The position numbers were made by a program, and so were the translations under genes. From Cognatundibacterium rugosum (GTDB lineage Bacteria > Pseudomonadota > Gammaproteobacteria > Burkholderiales > Burkholderiaceae_D): a DNA stretch of 64,000 nt. Numbering within the stretch: the stretch's first letter is position 1; the number at the start of each line of letters is the position of its first letter. This document shows positions 10,858 through 18,095 of this stretch, one piece after another. The DNA is taken from contig NZ_JACOGG010000006.1 of NCBI RefSeq assembly GCF_014284365.1, positions 175,658 to 239,657 on the forward strand. The letters are read 5' to 3'. Below the pieces are notes generated by a model, which did not search any database, was not told where the DNA came from, and saw nothing but the letters and a program-made list of their open reading frames with translations.

Positions 10858-11586
10858 TCAGTGAGAAATGATCTTTGCCAGGAAATCGCGCGCGCGGTCT
10901 GAGCGGGCATTATTAAAGAATTCATCTCTGGCGCAATCTTCCACGATCAGGCCCTTATCCATGAATACGATACGGTTAGCCACTTTACGCGCGAAGCCCA
11001 TTTCATGCGTGACCACCATCATGGTCATGCCTTCCTGTGCCAGGCCCACCATCACGTCGAGCACTTCGTTAATCATTTCCGGATCCAGCGCCGAAGTTGG
11101 CTCATCGAATAGCATGGCAATTGGGTCCATCGACAAAGCACGCGCAATTGCGACGCGCTGTTGCTGACCACCGGATAGCTGACCTGGGAATTTGTCTTTA
11201 TGCGCGAGCAGACCAACCCGGTCCAGATATTTCAAACCACGCTCAGTCGCTTCTTCTTCTGAACGACCGAGCACCTTGACCTGACCCAGCGTCAGATTCT
11301 GACGTATCGACAGATGCGGGAATAACTCGAAGTTCTGGAACACCATGCCTATGCGCGCACGCAGCTTGGACAAATTAGTTTTCGGATCGCCGACCGATAC
11401 GCCATCGACCGTGATTTCACCTTTCTGGAAAGGCTCCAGACCATTGACGGTTTTGATCAGCGTGGATTTGCCTGAGCCGGAAGGCCCGCACACCACCACC
11501 ACCTCGCCTTTTTTAACTTCAGTTGTACAGTCGGTCAATACCTGAAACTGACCATACCATTTGCTGACATTATTAATCTTAATCAT
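10858..11586 (-). CDS. gltL: Glutamate/aspartate ABC transporter, ATP-binding protein
   Basis: ATPase of the glutamate/aspartate importer; binds the inner face of the GltJ-GltK channel. 242 residues, the same as E. coli GltL within a residue. Walker A is GPSGSGKST (about 34-42), the signature is LSGGQQQR, Walker B is MLFDEPTSALDPE, and the switch histidine is in VVTHEMGFA. The frame is open for eight more codons to 11610, but the ATG at 11586 has a GGAGA site and matches homologues (MIKINNVSKWYG). Last gene of the operon, 91 bases after gltK. Confidence 0.93.
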   Translation of the reverse strand: MIKINNVSKWYGQFQVLTDCTTEVKKGEVVVVCGPSGSGKSTLIKTVNGLEPFQKGEITVDGVSVGDPKTNLSKLRARIGMVFQNFELFPHLSIRQNLTLGQVKVLGRSEEEATERGLKYLDRVGLLAHKDKFPGQLSGGQQQRVAIARALSMDPIAMLFDEPTSALDPEMINEVLDVMVGLAQEGMTMMVVTHEMGFARKVANRIVFMDKGLIVEDCARDEFFNNARSDRARDFLAKIISH

Positions 11587-11677
11587 GTGATTCTCCAATT
11601 CTGTTCTCAAAAGCGGGTTTCCTGCCAGGCCTATGCCGAGAAAACCCTGCTGGTTAGCATTCTGTTCTGACTGAGGC

Positions 11678-12367
11678 TTAGCGGATGATCGCGACCTTCT
11701 GTTGCAGCTTCTTAACTGCGGTCGATAAGCTCAGGCACATAATGAAATACACTACGGCTGCAAAGCTGTACATTTCGACCAGACGGCCATCGCGTTGTGC
11801 CACTTTTGCAGCAGAACCAAAGAAGTCGGCAATCGATAAAATCGACACCAGTGACACGTCCTGAAACAGCACGATAGTCTGGGTCAGCAATACCGGTATC
11901 ATATTGCGGAAGGCCTGAGGCAGCACGATGTGCGCCATCGTCTGCCAGTAATTCATCCCCATCGCGTAACCGGCCCAGATCTGACCACGCGGAATCGACT
12001 GTATGCCGGAACGCATGATTTCACAGTAATACGCAGCTTCAAACATGACAAAGGTAATCAAACAGGAGGCAAACGCCCCCACCTGTACAGGCTCATTCGA
12101 GCCCGTAATCCAGGCACCGATATATGGCACCAGAAAGTAAAACCAGAAAATCACCAACACCAGCGGAATCGAGCGCATCACATTCACATAGCCGGAGGCC
12201 AGCAAATACACCAGCTTATTGCTGGACAAGCGCATCATGGCCAGCAGCGTACCAAACACGATACCGCCTGTCATCGCCAGCAAAGTCAGCTTGAGCGTGA
12301 ATACCATGCCAGTCTGGAATAAATATACCCAGGAGCGCTGAATCACGTCAAAATCAAAATTTCCCAT
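11678..12367 (-). CDS. gltK: Glutamate/aspartate ABC transporter, permease GltK
   Basis: One of two inner-membrane permease subunits of the glutamate/aspartate importer. 229 residues with about five membrane segments and the polar amino acid permease pattern: MRSIPLVLVIFWFYFLVPYIG, and the EAA loop EIMRSGIQSIPRGQIWAGYAMG that contacts the ATPase. The PRGQxxAxxAxG motif identifies the HisM/GltK subfamily. The ATG has a GGGGAGA ribosome site and lies 15 bases after gltJ, so the two are cotranslated in step. Confidence 0.93.
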   Translation of the reverse strand: MGNFDFDVIQRSWVYLFQTGMVFTLKLTLLAMTGGIVFGTLLAMMRLSSNKLVYLLASGYVNVMRSIPLVLVIFWFYFLVPYIGAWITGSNEPVQVGAFASCLITFVMFEAAYYCEIMRSGIQSIPRGQIWAGYAMGMNYWQTMAHIVLPQAFRNMIPVLLTQTIVLFQDVSLVSILSIADFFGSAAKVAQRDGRLVEMYSFAAVVYFIMCLSLSTAVKKLQQKVAIIR

Positions 12368-12382
12368 TCTTTTTCTCCCCGC

Positions 12383-13123
12383 TTACTTCGCACTGCCAGC
12401 GGCAATGAAGCCGGGCACACGCAAAGTTTTTTCCAACAGATTCGATAACAGAATCGCGATCACCGATACCACCAGATAAATTATCGTTGCAGCACCAAAT
12501 GCTTCAAAAGTCTGGAAAGACATTTCCTGCATCGAGCGCGCACTCGCAGTCAGCTCGATCAGACCAATGGACAAAGCCACAGAACTGTTCTTGATAATCG
12601 CTGCAACCTCATTGGTCAGGGAAGGAATAATGATGCGGAACGCCATAGGCAGCAGCACATAGCGATAAGTCTGCGGCAGCGTGAGGCCAAGTGCGACACC
12701 TGCCATACGCTGACCGCGTGGCAATGCCTGAATACCAGTGGAGACCTGTACCGCAACACGCGCAGAAGTAAAGAATCCCAGACTCAGCACTGCGGTCACA
12801 AACGGTGCGTTCGGCAATTGCTTGAGTGCGTTACCCATATCGACCGGCAGACATTCAGGGAAAACGAAATACCACAAAAACATCTGCACAATCAGCGGAA
12901 TGTTGCGGAATAATTCGACATAGGCATTGGCCGCCCTGACTATCCACTTGTTGGGTGCAGTTCGTAGCGTACCGATCAGCAATCCGATCACCAGCGCCAG
13001 AACCCAGGCCGAACCCGCAGTCGCCAGTGTCCACTTCAGACCGGAAATCAGCGAGTCAAAGTAGGTACCCATCCCATCTGGTGCATCTTCCCAATAGATG
13101 TTCCAGTTCCAGTTGTATTTCAT
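12383..13123 (-). CDS. gltJ: Glutamate/aspartate ABC transporter, permease GltJ
   Basis: Second permease subunit of the importer, 246 residues. The N-terminus MKYNWNWNIYWEDAPDG is characteristic of GltJ. Membrane segments run from about residue 30; VELFRNIPLIVQMFLWYFVF and the EAA loop with QALPRGQRMAGVALGL are conserved. A strong GGAGGGA site precedes the ATG. It is separated from gltI by 147 bases that contain a hairpin, which would let the binding protein be made in excess of the permeases. Confidence 0.93.
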   Translation of the reverse strand: MKYNWNWNIYWEDAPDGMGTYFDSLISGLKWTLATAGSAWVLALVIGLLIGTLRTAPNKWIVRAANAYVELFRNIPLIVQMFLWYFVFPECLPVDMGNALKQLPNAPFVTAVLSLGFFTSARVAVQVSTGIQALPRGQRMAGVALGLTLPQTYRYVLLPMAFRIIIPSLTNEVAAIIKNSSVALSIGLIELTASARSMQEMSFQTFEAFGAATIIYLVVSVIAILLSNLLEKTLRVPGFIAAGSAK

Positions 13124-13221
13124 TGTCTATCCCTCCTGTACACGACCAGAGCAGGCTTGTGATGCCAGAAAAATTCAGGCGACACGCTGCCCGGAACGCA
13201 CAAACTGTGCATCCCAAATAA

Positions 13222-13248
13222 AACGGGAGGCGAGCTTCACCCCCCGTT
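13222..13248 (-). terminator. Hairpin between gltI and gltJ (partial terminator)
   Basis: On the minus strand AACGGGGGG and CCTCCCGTT form a hairpin followed by TTATTT. Because gltJ has no obvious separate promoter, this is probably a leaky terminator or mRNA-stabilising stem that raises gltI expression above gltJKL. Confidence 0.7.
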
Positions 13249-13270
13249 TGTTAAGCGCTTGCGGCTATTT

Positions 13271-14221
13271 TTATTTTTTTGCTTTTTTCAGAACAGCTTT
13301 CTGTGCTTCCGGTACCGCTGCATAGGCAGATGGCTCACCGGAGTCAGTCGGCTTGGCGATTACTGCTTTCAACTGATCAGACATCGGCAAGTTCAGTGAA
13401 ATGCCTTTTGGTGGTATCGGTTGCAGGAACCACTTATGGTAGATACGGTTGATATCACCCGAAGTCAGTACATTGCTGATCGCAGTATCGACTGCTTTTT
13501 TGAACGCTGCGTCCTCTTTGCGCAGCATGATGCCGTAAGGCTCAACCGACAAAGCTTCTTTGCTGATTTCATAGTCACCTGGCGACTTAGAGTTAGCTGC
13601 CTGAGAAATCAACAGGATGTCATCCATCACCCATGCCACAGCACGTCCGGTTTCAACCATCAGGAAAGCTTCCGCATGGTCTTTAGCTGGCAAAATATTG
13701 ATGCCCAGATTTTGATCTGCGTTCAGGGTAGTCAGTTGTTTCAGATTCGCAGTACCGGAAGTGGAAACCACCGCCTTGCCTTTGAGGTCAGCCAGGTTTT
13801 TGATGCCGGCTGTTTTTTTGGACAAAATACGGTTAGCGGTCACAAAGGTGGTTGGTGCGAAAGCGACCTGCTTTTGACGCTCCACATTGTTGGTAGTTGA
13901 TCCGCATTCCAAATCAATCGTACCGTTCGCCATCAGTGGAATACGGGTAGCCGACGTGACCGGATTCATTTTGACCTTCAGTTCCGGCAAACCCAGTTGT
14001 TTTTGCACGGAGCTGACGATCTTCATACACAAATCAATCGAATAACCCTGATAGGACTGCTTGTCATCCAGATAGGAAAACGGAATCGAAGAATCGCGCA
14101 CACCCAACGTGATGGTCGCTGTATCTTTGATTTTCTTCAGTGTGCCAGTTTCTTCTGCCTGAGCGACACCTGCAATCGCACCAGCGCTGATCATCACTGC
14201 TAAAACTTTCAACAATTTCAT
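13271..14221 (-). CDS. gltI: Glutamate/aspartate-binding periplasmic protein
   Basis: Periplasmic solute-binding protein (SBP family 3) that delivers glutamate and aspartate to GltJKL. From the chosen start it has 316 residues with a signal peptide ending VAQA (residues 1-22). Family landmarks are ITLGVRDSSIPFSYLD, GYSIDLCMKIV, the LECGSTTNN motif and a conserved AFLMVETGRAVAWVMDD. The frame is open 19 codons further upstream to 14278, but the ATG at 14221 has an AGGAGA site and makes a proper signal peptide. First gene of the operon. A shorter-tailed paralogue lies just upstream in the same orientation. Confidence 0.93.
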   Translation of the reverse strand: MKLLKVLAVMISAGAIAGVAQAEETGTLKKIKDTATITLGVRDSSIPFSYLDDKQSYQGYSIDLCMKIVSSVQKQLGLPELKVKMNPVTSATRIPLMANGTIDLECGSTTNNVERQKQVAFAPTTFVTANRILSKKTAGIKNLADLKGKAVVSTSGTANLKQLTTLNADQNLGINILPAKDHAEAFLMVETGRAVAWVMDDILLISQAANSKSPGDYEISKEALSVEPYGIMLRKEDAAFKKAVDTAISNVLTSGDINRIYHKWFLQPIPPKGISLNLPMSDQLKAVIAKPTDSGEPSAYAAVPEAQKAVLKKAKK

Positions 14222-14310
14222 ACCGTCTCCTATAAGTAAACCGAAAAAGTTCATGTTAATGAGTTTAACAAAAGCCAAGCTTAACTGATCTTGTTTGTCG
14301 CATCATTTCA

Positions 14311-14336
14311 TACGTAAATATACGTAAATTATCCGA
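14311..14336 (-). promoter_or_regulatory. Direct repeat and shared motif upstream of gltI
   Basis: Two adjacent 10-base copies of TACGTAAAT(A/T) at 14311-14320 and 14321-14330, one helical turn apart, run into AATTATCCGA (14327-14336). The same ten bases occur upstream of the gltI paralogue at 15407-15416. Read on the minus strand the shared block contains GATAAT, which could be a -10 element, so it may mark two similar promoters. Assignment is tentative. Confidence 0.4.
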
Positions 14337-14379
14337 TATTTTTACGAGTTCCGGTGAAACAGTGACAAGTTAAGCGATC

Positions 14380-15273
14380 TTAGTCCGCTACTTTATCCGT
14401 TGGGAAGCGGATCGTATCGCGTAATAAGAATCCCATCGGCATCGCCAAGGTCGTTGCCTTCGGTGGAATAGGCTTTTTAAACCATTTTTCATACAAGCGT
14501 GTGACTTCGCCGTCATTCATCAGTTTAGAGACCTCCTTATCGACAAATTCTTTAAATGCCGGGTCATCTTTGCGGAACATGATGGCGTAAGGCTCAGTCG
14601 ACAAGGCCTCACCGACCACGGAAAATTTTTCCGGATCTTTGGCTTTGGCACGCAAGCCAAACAACAAGACGTCATCCATCGCGAATGCATCCGCCTGGAA
14701 ATTTTCCACCATATTGAAGGATTCAGCATGATCTGCACCTTCCAGCAGACGCACGTTCAGATTACGCGCCTTATCACGATCATTGAGCAGTTTCACAGTA
14801 GTCGTACCTTTGGTCGTCACCACTTTTTTATCTTTCAAATCCGTCCAGTTCTTAATGCCGGAATCGCTGCGAACAACCATCCGCGTGGTCGCAAAAAAGT
14901 GAGGGATGGTGAATGCGACCTGTTTTCTGCGCTCTGCATTATTGGTGGTGGAACCGCATTCCAGATCTGCCTTGCCTTCAGCGATAGCAGGAATACGGGT
15001 ACTGGTATTCACCAGCAGGGTGTTCACTTTGAGCTGCGGCAGCTTTAATTCTTTTTTGATCGCGTCAACAATTTTCATACACAGATCAACGGAATAGCCA
15101 ACAGGTTTACCGTCGTTGACGAAGGAAAACGGCACCGAGCTTTCTCTGTGCGCGATCGTAATCGTTTGTGTTTCCTTAATATGAGCCATCGTATTCGCTG
15201 CAGCAGGCAAGGCCACCCAGGCAGCAAATATCGTTAGCAAACAGCGCTGCCAGCCGATGTTGAATTGACGCAT
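14380..15273 (-). CDS. Amino acid ABC transporter binding protein, GltI paralogue
   Basis: A second periplasmic binding protein of the glutamate/aspartate type, 297 residues, with a signal peptide ending PAAA at about residue 26. It shares with GltI the pattern HRESSVPFSFVND, GYSVDLCMKIVDAI, LECGSTTNNAERRKQVAF and LSTEPYAIMFRKDD, but differs through most of its length, so the duplication is not recent. The ATG at 15273 has a perfect AGGAGG four bases upstream; the frame also runs open to 15324. There is no permease of its own, so it probably feeds GltJKL. It lies between gdhA and gltI with its own upstream region, and may widen or shift substrate range. Confidence 0.88.
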   Translation of the reverse strand: MRQFNIGWQRCLLTIFAAWVALPAAANTMAHIKETQTITIAHRESSVPFSFVNDGKPVGYSVDLCMKIVDAIKKELKLPQLKVNTLLVNTSTRIPAIAEGKADLECGSTTNNAERRKQVAFTIPHFFATTRMVVRSDSGIKNWTDLKDKKVVTTKGTTTVKLLNDRDKARNLNVRLLEGADHAESFNMVENFQADAFAMDDVLLFGLRAKAKDPEKFSVVGEALSTEPYAIMFRKDDPAFKEFVDKEVSKLMNDGEVTRLYEKWFKKPIPPKATTLAMPMGFLLRDTIRFPTDKVAD

Positions 15274-15406
15274 AACACCTCCTAATATTGAATTGCTCAG
15301 GATGGTAATGACAAACGGCAACAAAATCCAACAAAAAACGCAGATATTTACAAAATATTGTTTGGTAAAAACTCATAATCAAGCGTTACCAAAAAGTTAA
15401 AATAGT

Positions 15407-15416
15407 AATTATCCGA
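15407..15416 (-). promoter_or_regulatory. AATTATCCGA motif upstream of the gltI paralogue
   Basis: Identical ten bases to the block upstream of gltI (14327-14336). The surrounding 100 bases are very AT-rich, as expected of a promoter. Minus-strand reading gives GATAAT as a possible -10. Start of transcription is not otherwise defined. Confidence 0.35.
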
Positions 15417-15552
15417 CAAAAATTGTGATAATTTCTTTAACGCATTTTATTTTTCAAACCAGGCCAATTGCCAGCAAATCAAAAGGGATGCCTTGCCTGT
15501 ACCAGGCGGTGTAAAGAGCGAAAGCCTGAACAAACCAGACTATGTAGCGACG

Positions 15553-15612
15553 AAAAAAAACGCCCACAATCACACTGACAAAGTGTCAGCTTAGATCATG
15601 GGCGCTTTTTAA
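15553..15612 (-). terminator. Terminator of gdhA
   Basis: A long hairpin: outer arms GCGCCCAT/GTGGGCG, inner arms CTGACA/TGTCAG around CTTTG. T runs occur on both strands (AAAAAAAA on one side, TTTTT on the other), so it can stop transcription both ways. It lies about 40 bases after the gdhA stop. Confidence 0.85.
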
Positions 15613-15649
15613 CAAGCTGTCGTATCAGGAACGATACGACAAATCCGGA

Positions 15650-16936
15650 TTATGGATACAAGCCACGCACTTCACGCGCCTGCAGTACACGGGTACAGGC
15701 AATGATGAAGGCTGCAGTACGCAGGGACACGTTCTTATCTTCAGTCACTTCCCAAACTGAATTGAACGCGTCTTTCATAATGCGTGTCAGTTTGTTGTTG
15801 ATTTCGTCTTCAGTCCAGAAATAGCTGGAGAAATCCTGTACCCATTCAAAGTAAGAAACGGTGACGCCACCTGCATTCGCGATCACGTCTGGCACCACCA
15901 GTACGCCTTTTTCGCGCAGAATATCATCTGCTTCCGGCGTGGTTGGGCCATTCGCACCTTCCAGAATGATCTTTGCTTTGATCTTGTCTGCGTTGAGCAA
16001 AGTGATTTGCTGTTCCAGCGCAGCAGGGATCAGGATGTCGCAGTTCACTTCCCAGAATTCATGGTTAGGCAATACGGCTTCGATATCTTCAAAGCCAGCA
16101 ACGCTGCCATGCTTTTCAACGTGGGCTAACAGCTTAGGTACATTCAGGCCGTTAGAGTGGAAAATCGTGCCGCCGTGATCCTGCACTGCCACGACTTTGG
16201 AACCCGCTTCTGCAAACAAACGGGCAGCGATACCACCTACGTTACCAAAGCCCTGCACAGCGATTTTGGCACCAGCGATTTGCAGACCACGTTTTGCGGC
16301 AGCTTCACAACCGACGACATATACCCCACGGCCAGTCGCTTCGCGGCGACCCAGACTACCACCCAGTGTAATAGGCTTACCTGTCACCACACCGGTGGAA
16401 GTACGGCCCTCATTCATGGAATAGGTATCCATCATCCATGCCATGGTCTGTTCGTTGGTGTTGACGTCTGGTGCTGGGATATCTTTGTCCGGGCCAATGA
16501 TAATGCCGATTTCAGAGGTATAACGACGTGTCATACGCATCAGTTCGCCTTTGGACAAGGTCTTAGGATCAACACGGATACCGCCTTTAGCGCCACCGTA
16601 AGGAACATTCACTGCAGAGTTTTTGATCGTCATCCAGGCCGACAATGCCATCACTTCAGACAAAGTCACATCCTGATGGAAACGCACGCCACCCTTGCCC
16701 GGACCACGGGATGTGTTGTGCTGCACGCGATAACCTTCGAAATGGGCAATCGTTCCATCATCACGTTCAATAGGAACATCAACCACCAGGATACGCTTAG
16801 GACGCTTCAGCGTTTCCACCCAGCGTGACAAGCCACCGAGGTAAGGCGTAACGCGATCGATTTGTTCAAGGTAGACGGACCAAGGGCCGGTTTCGGCCGG
16901 AGTCAGGTAAGACGGAATCTGGTGTTGGCTGGACAT
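15650..16936 (-). CDS. gdhA: Glutamate dehydrogenase
   Basis: Interconverts glutamate with 2-oxoglutarate and ammonia in the cytoplasm. 428 residues, fitting the hexameric class of about 430. The substrate lysine is in [13 protein letters not shown], the catalytic lysine in [13 protein letters not shown], and the Rossmann motif is VQGFGNVGG. The short length and sequence type (close to Bacillus RocG/GudB and archaeal enzymes) suggest NAD-linked, catabolic use, but cofactor is not proved. The open frame extends 38 codons to 17050; the ATG at 16936 has a CAGGAGG site and is preferred. It sits upstream of two glutamate-binding protein genes, consistent with uptake and breakdown of glutamate as one block. 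An inverted repeat overlaps its promoter region. Confidence 0.94.
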   Translation of the reverse strand: MSSQHQIPSYLTPAETGPWSVYLEQIDRVTPYLGGLSRWVETLKRPKRILVVDVPIERDDGTIAHFEGYRVQHNTSRGPGKGGVRFHQDVTLSEVMALSAWMTIKNSAVNVPYGGAKGGIRVDPKTLSKGELMRMTRRYTSEIGIIIGPDKDIPAPDVNTNEQTMAWMMDTYSMNEGRTSTGVVTGKPITLGGSLGRREATGRGVYVVGCEAAAKRGLQIAGAKIAVQGFGNVGGIAARLFAEAGSKVVAVQDHGGTIFHSNGLNVPKLLAHVEKHGSVAGFEDIEAVLPNHEFWEVNCDILIPAALEQQITLLNADKIKAKIILEGANGPTTPEADDILREKGVLVVPDVIANAGGVTVSYFEWVQDFSSYFWTEDEINNKLTRIMKDAFNSVWEVTEDKNVSLRTAAFIIACTRVLQAREVRGLYP

Positions 16937-16977
16937 GATGAGGCCTCCTGCAAGGGTTAGACTAATTATGTGTATTA

Positions 16978-17017
16978 TTTTGGTGCGAAAATAATGAATT
17001 CGCACCAAAAAGGTGAC
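16978..17017 (-). promoter_or_regulatory. Palindrome and NtrC-like site upstream of gdhA
   Basis: A perfect 12-base inverted repeat TTTTGGTGCGAA (16978-16989) and TTCGCACCAAAA (16999-17010), spacer 9 bases, lies 42 to 74 bases before the gdhA ATG. The right arm continues as GCACC-AAAAA-GGTG (17002-17015), the spacing and core of an NtrC box. No sigma-54 promoter is visible downstream, so repression or a different regulator is also possible. Confidence 0.5.
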
Positions 17018-17123
17018 GCATAGTAGTCTTATCTCGTGCAGATCAGCCAATGCTTTGTTTGCATCAATCTATGCATGAAATGCATAACCATCGATTGGAC
17101 TGCTATCTCCGGCCAGGAAGTAC

Positions 17124-18095
17124 TTATTTCTCTGAAGCGTGTCGCGAGCGTTTTGCTTTGCCGGACACGGTTTCTGCCTGTAACTGCTCGAGATACTCCC
17201 ACAAACGTGAGACCACCATTTTGCCGGGGCGCTGTATCGACGGACGCTCTCGGTAAAGCCGGATTTCCATATTGACCTCCCATGCTCCGCTGCCGTCGTC
17301 AGCCCGCGCCAATTGCTTCTGGCGAATTTCCCGTGTAACCGCAGACTCAGGCAGGAATGCAATGCCACGCCCTTCCAGCGCCATCATTTTTAAGCCTTCT
17401 GCCATATCGGTTTCATAGCATTTTTCCAGATGCAATGGTGTACGCGCGTCATTGAATATCAAATCCACCATGCGCCCCAGATAGGCATTATTGGCATAGG
17501 CCAGAAAAGGCAAGGGCTGGTCTTCGCTACCCGGCAAAACAAAATCCGGTATGCCTTGCTGATTGCAGCGGGTATAAGCGCGCAAGGCCTCGGTTCCCAT
17601 GCTGATCATGTCGTACTGGCTGGTATCCAGCAGCAAGGGTTGGCGCGGATGGTGATAACACAGCAGCAAATCACAGCCACCCTCAACCAGCGTCATGACC
17701 GCGTCGTGTACATTCAGCGCCAGCAGCCGGCTGTTGATTTCGCCAAAGGCTTGCTCCAGTCCAGTCAGCCAGCGGGGTACATAGGTCAGCGACAAGGTAT
17801 GCGGTACCGCGAAATCCACCGTAGTCTGCGTACTGGTACGCTTACCGCGCAACAAAGCACGCGCATTATTGATCTGGCCCAGCATTGCAATCGCCTGTTC
17901 ATAAAACACTTCACCCGCATGCGTGAGCCGGGTTGGGTAGGAAGTGCGGTCGATCAGATCACTGCCCAGCCAGGCTTCCAGCGATTGGATGCGGCGTGAA
18001 AAAGCTGGCTGCGTCACATGGCGCAATTCTGCCGAACGGCTGAAACTATTCGTCTCCGCCAGTGACACAAAATCCTCTAGCCATTTGGTTTCCAT
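17124..18095 (-). CDS. LysR family regulator, HypT/YjiE-like
   Basis: A 323-residue LysR-type transcription factor. The N-terminal winged helix-turn-helix covers residues 1-60 (METKWLEDFVSLAETNSFSR, then QPAFSRRIQSLEAWLG); the rest is the substrate-binding-like effector domain. The N-terminal sequence is of the type found in HypT (YjiE), the hypochlorite-responsive regulator of E. coli, which starts with a similar ETKWLYDFL and QPAFSRRI; that assignment is from memory and moderate. Many methionines and four or more cysteines in the effector part would fit redox sensing. It follows the Atm1-type exporter gene directly (stop and start codons abut), with its AGGAG inside the exporter's last codons, so it is cotranscribed with it. 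Confidence 0.8.
   Translation of the reverse strand: METKWLEDFVSLAETNSFSRSAELRHVTQPAFSRRIQSLEAWLGSDLIDRTSYPTRLTHAGEVFYEQAIAMLGQINNARALLRGKRTSTQTTVDFAVPHTLSLTYVPRWLTGLEQAFGEINSRLLALNVHDAVMTLVEGGCDLLLCYHHPRQPLLLDTSQYDMISMGTEALRAYTRCNQQGIPDFVLPGSEDQPLPFLAYANNAYLGRMVDLIFNDARTPLHLEKCYETDMAEGLKMMALEGRGIAFLPESAVTREIRQKQLARADDGSGAWEVNMEIRLYRERPSIQRPGKMVVSRLWEYLEQLQAETVSGKAKRSRHASEK

Noticed and set aside
16936..16985. Sigma-54 promoter for gdhA
   Set aside because: A TTGCA near the start codon is not preceded by GG at the required distance.
16936..17050. N-terminal extension of glutamate dehydrogenase
   Set aside because: The extra residues overlap the palindrome and promoter region, and the ATG at 16936 has a strong ribosome site.
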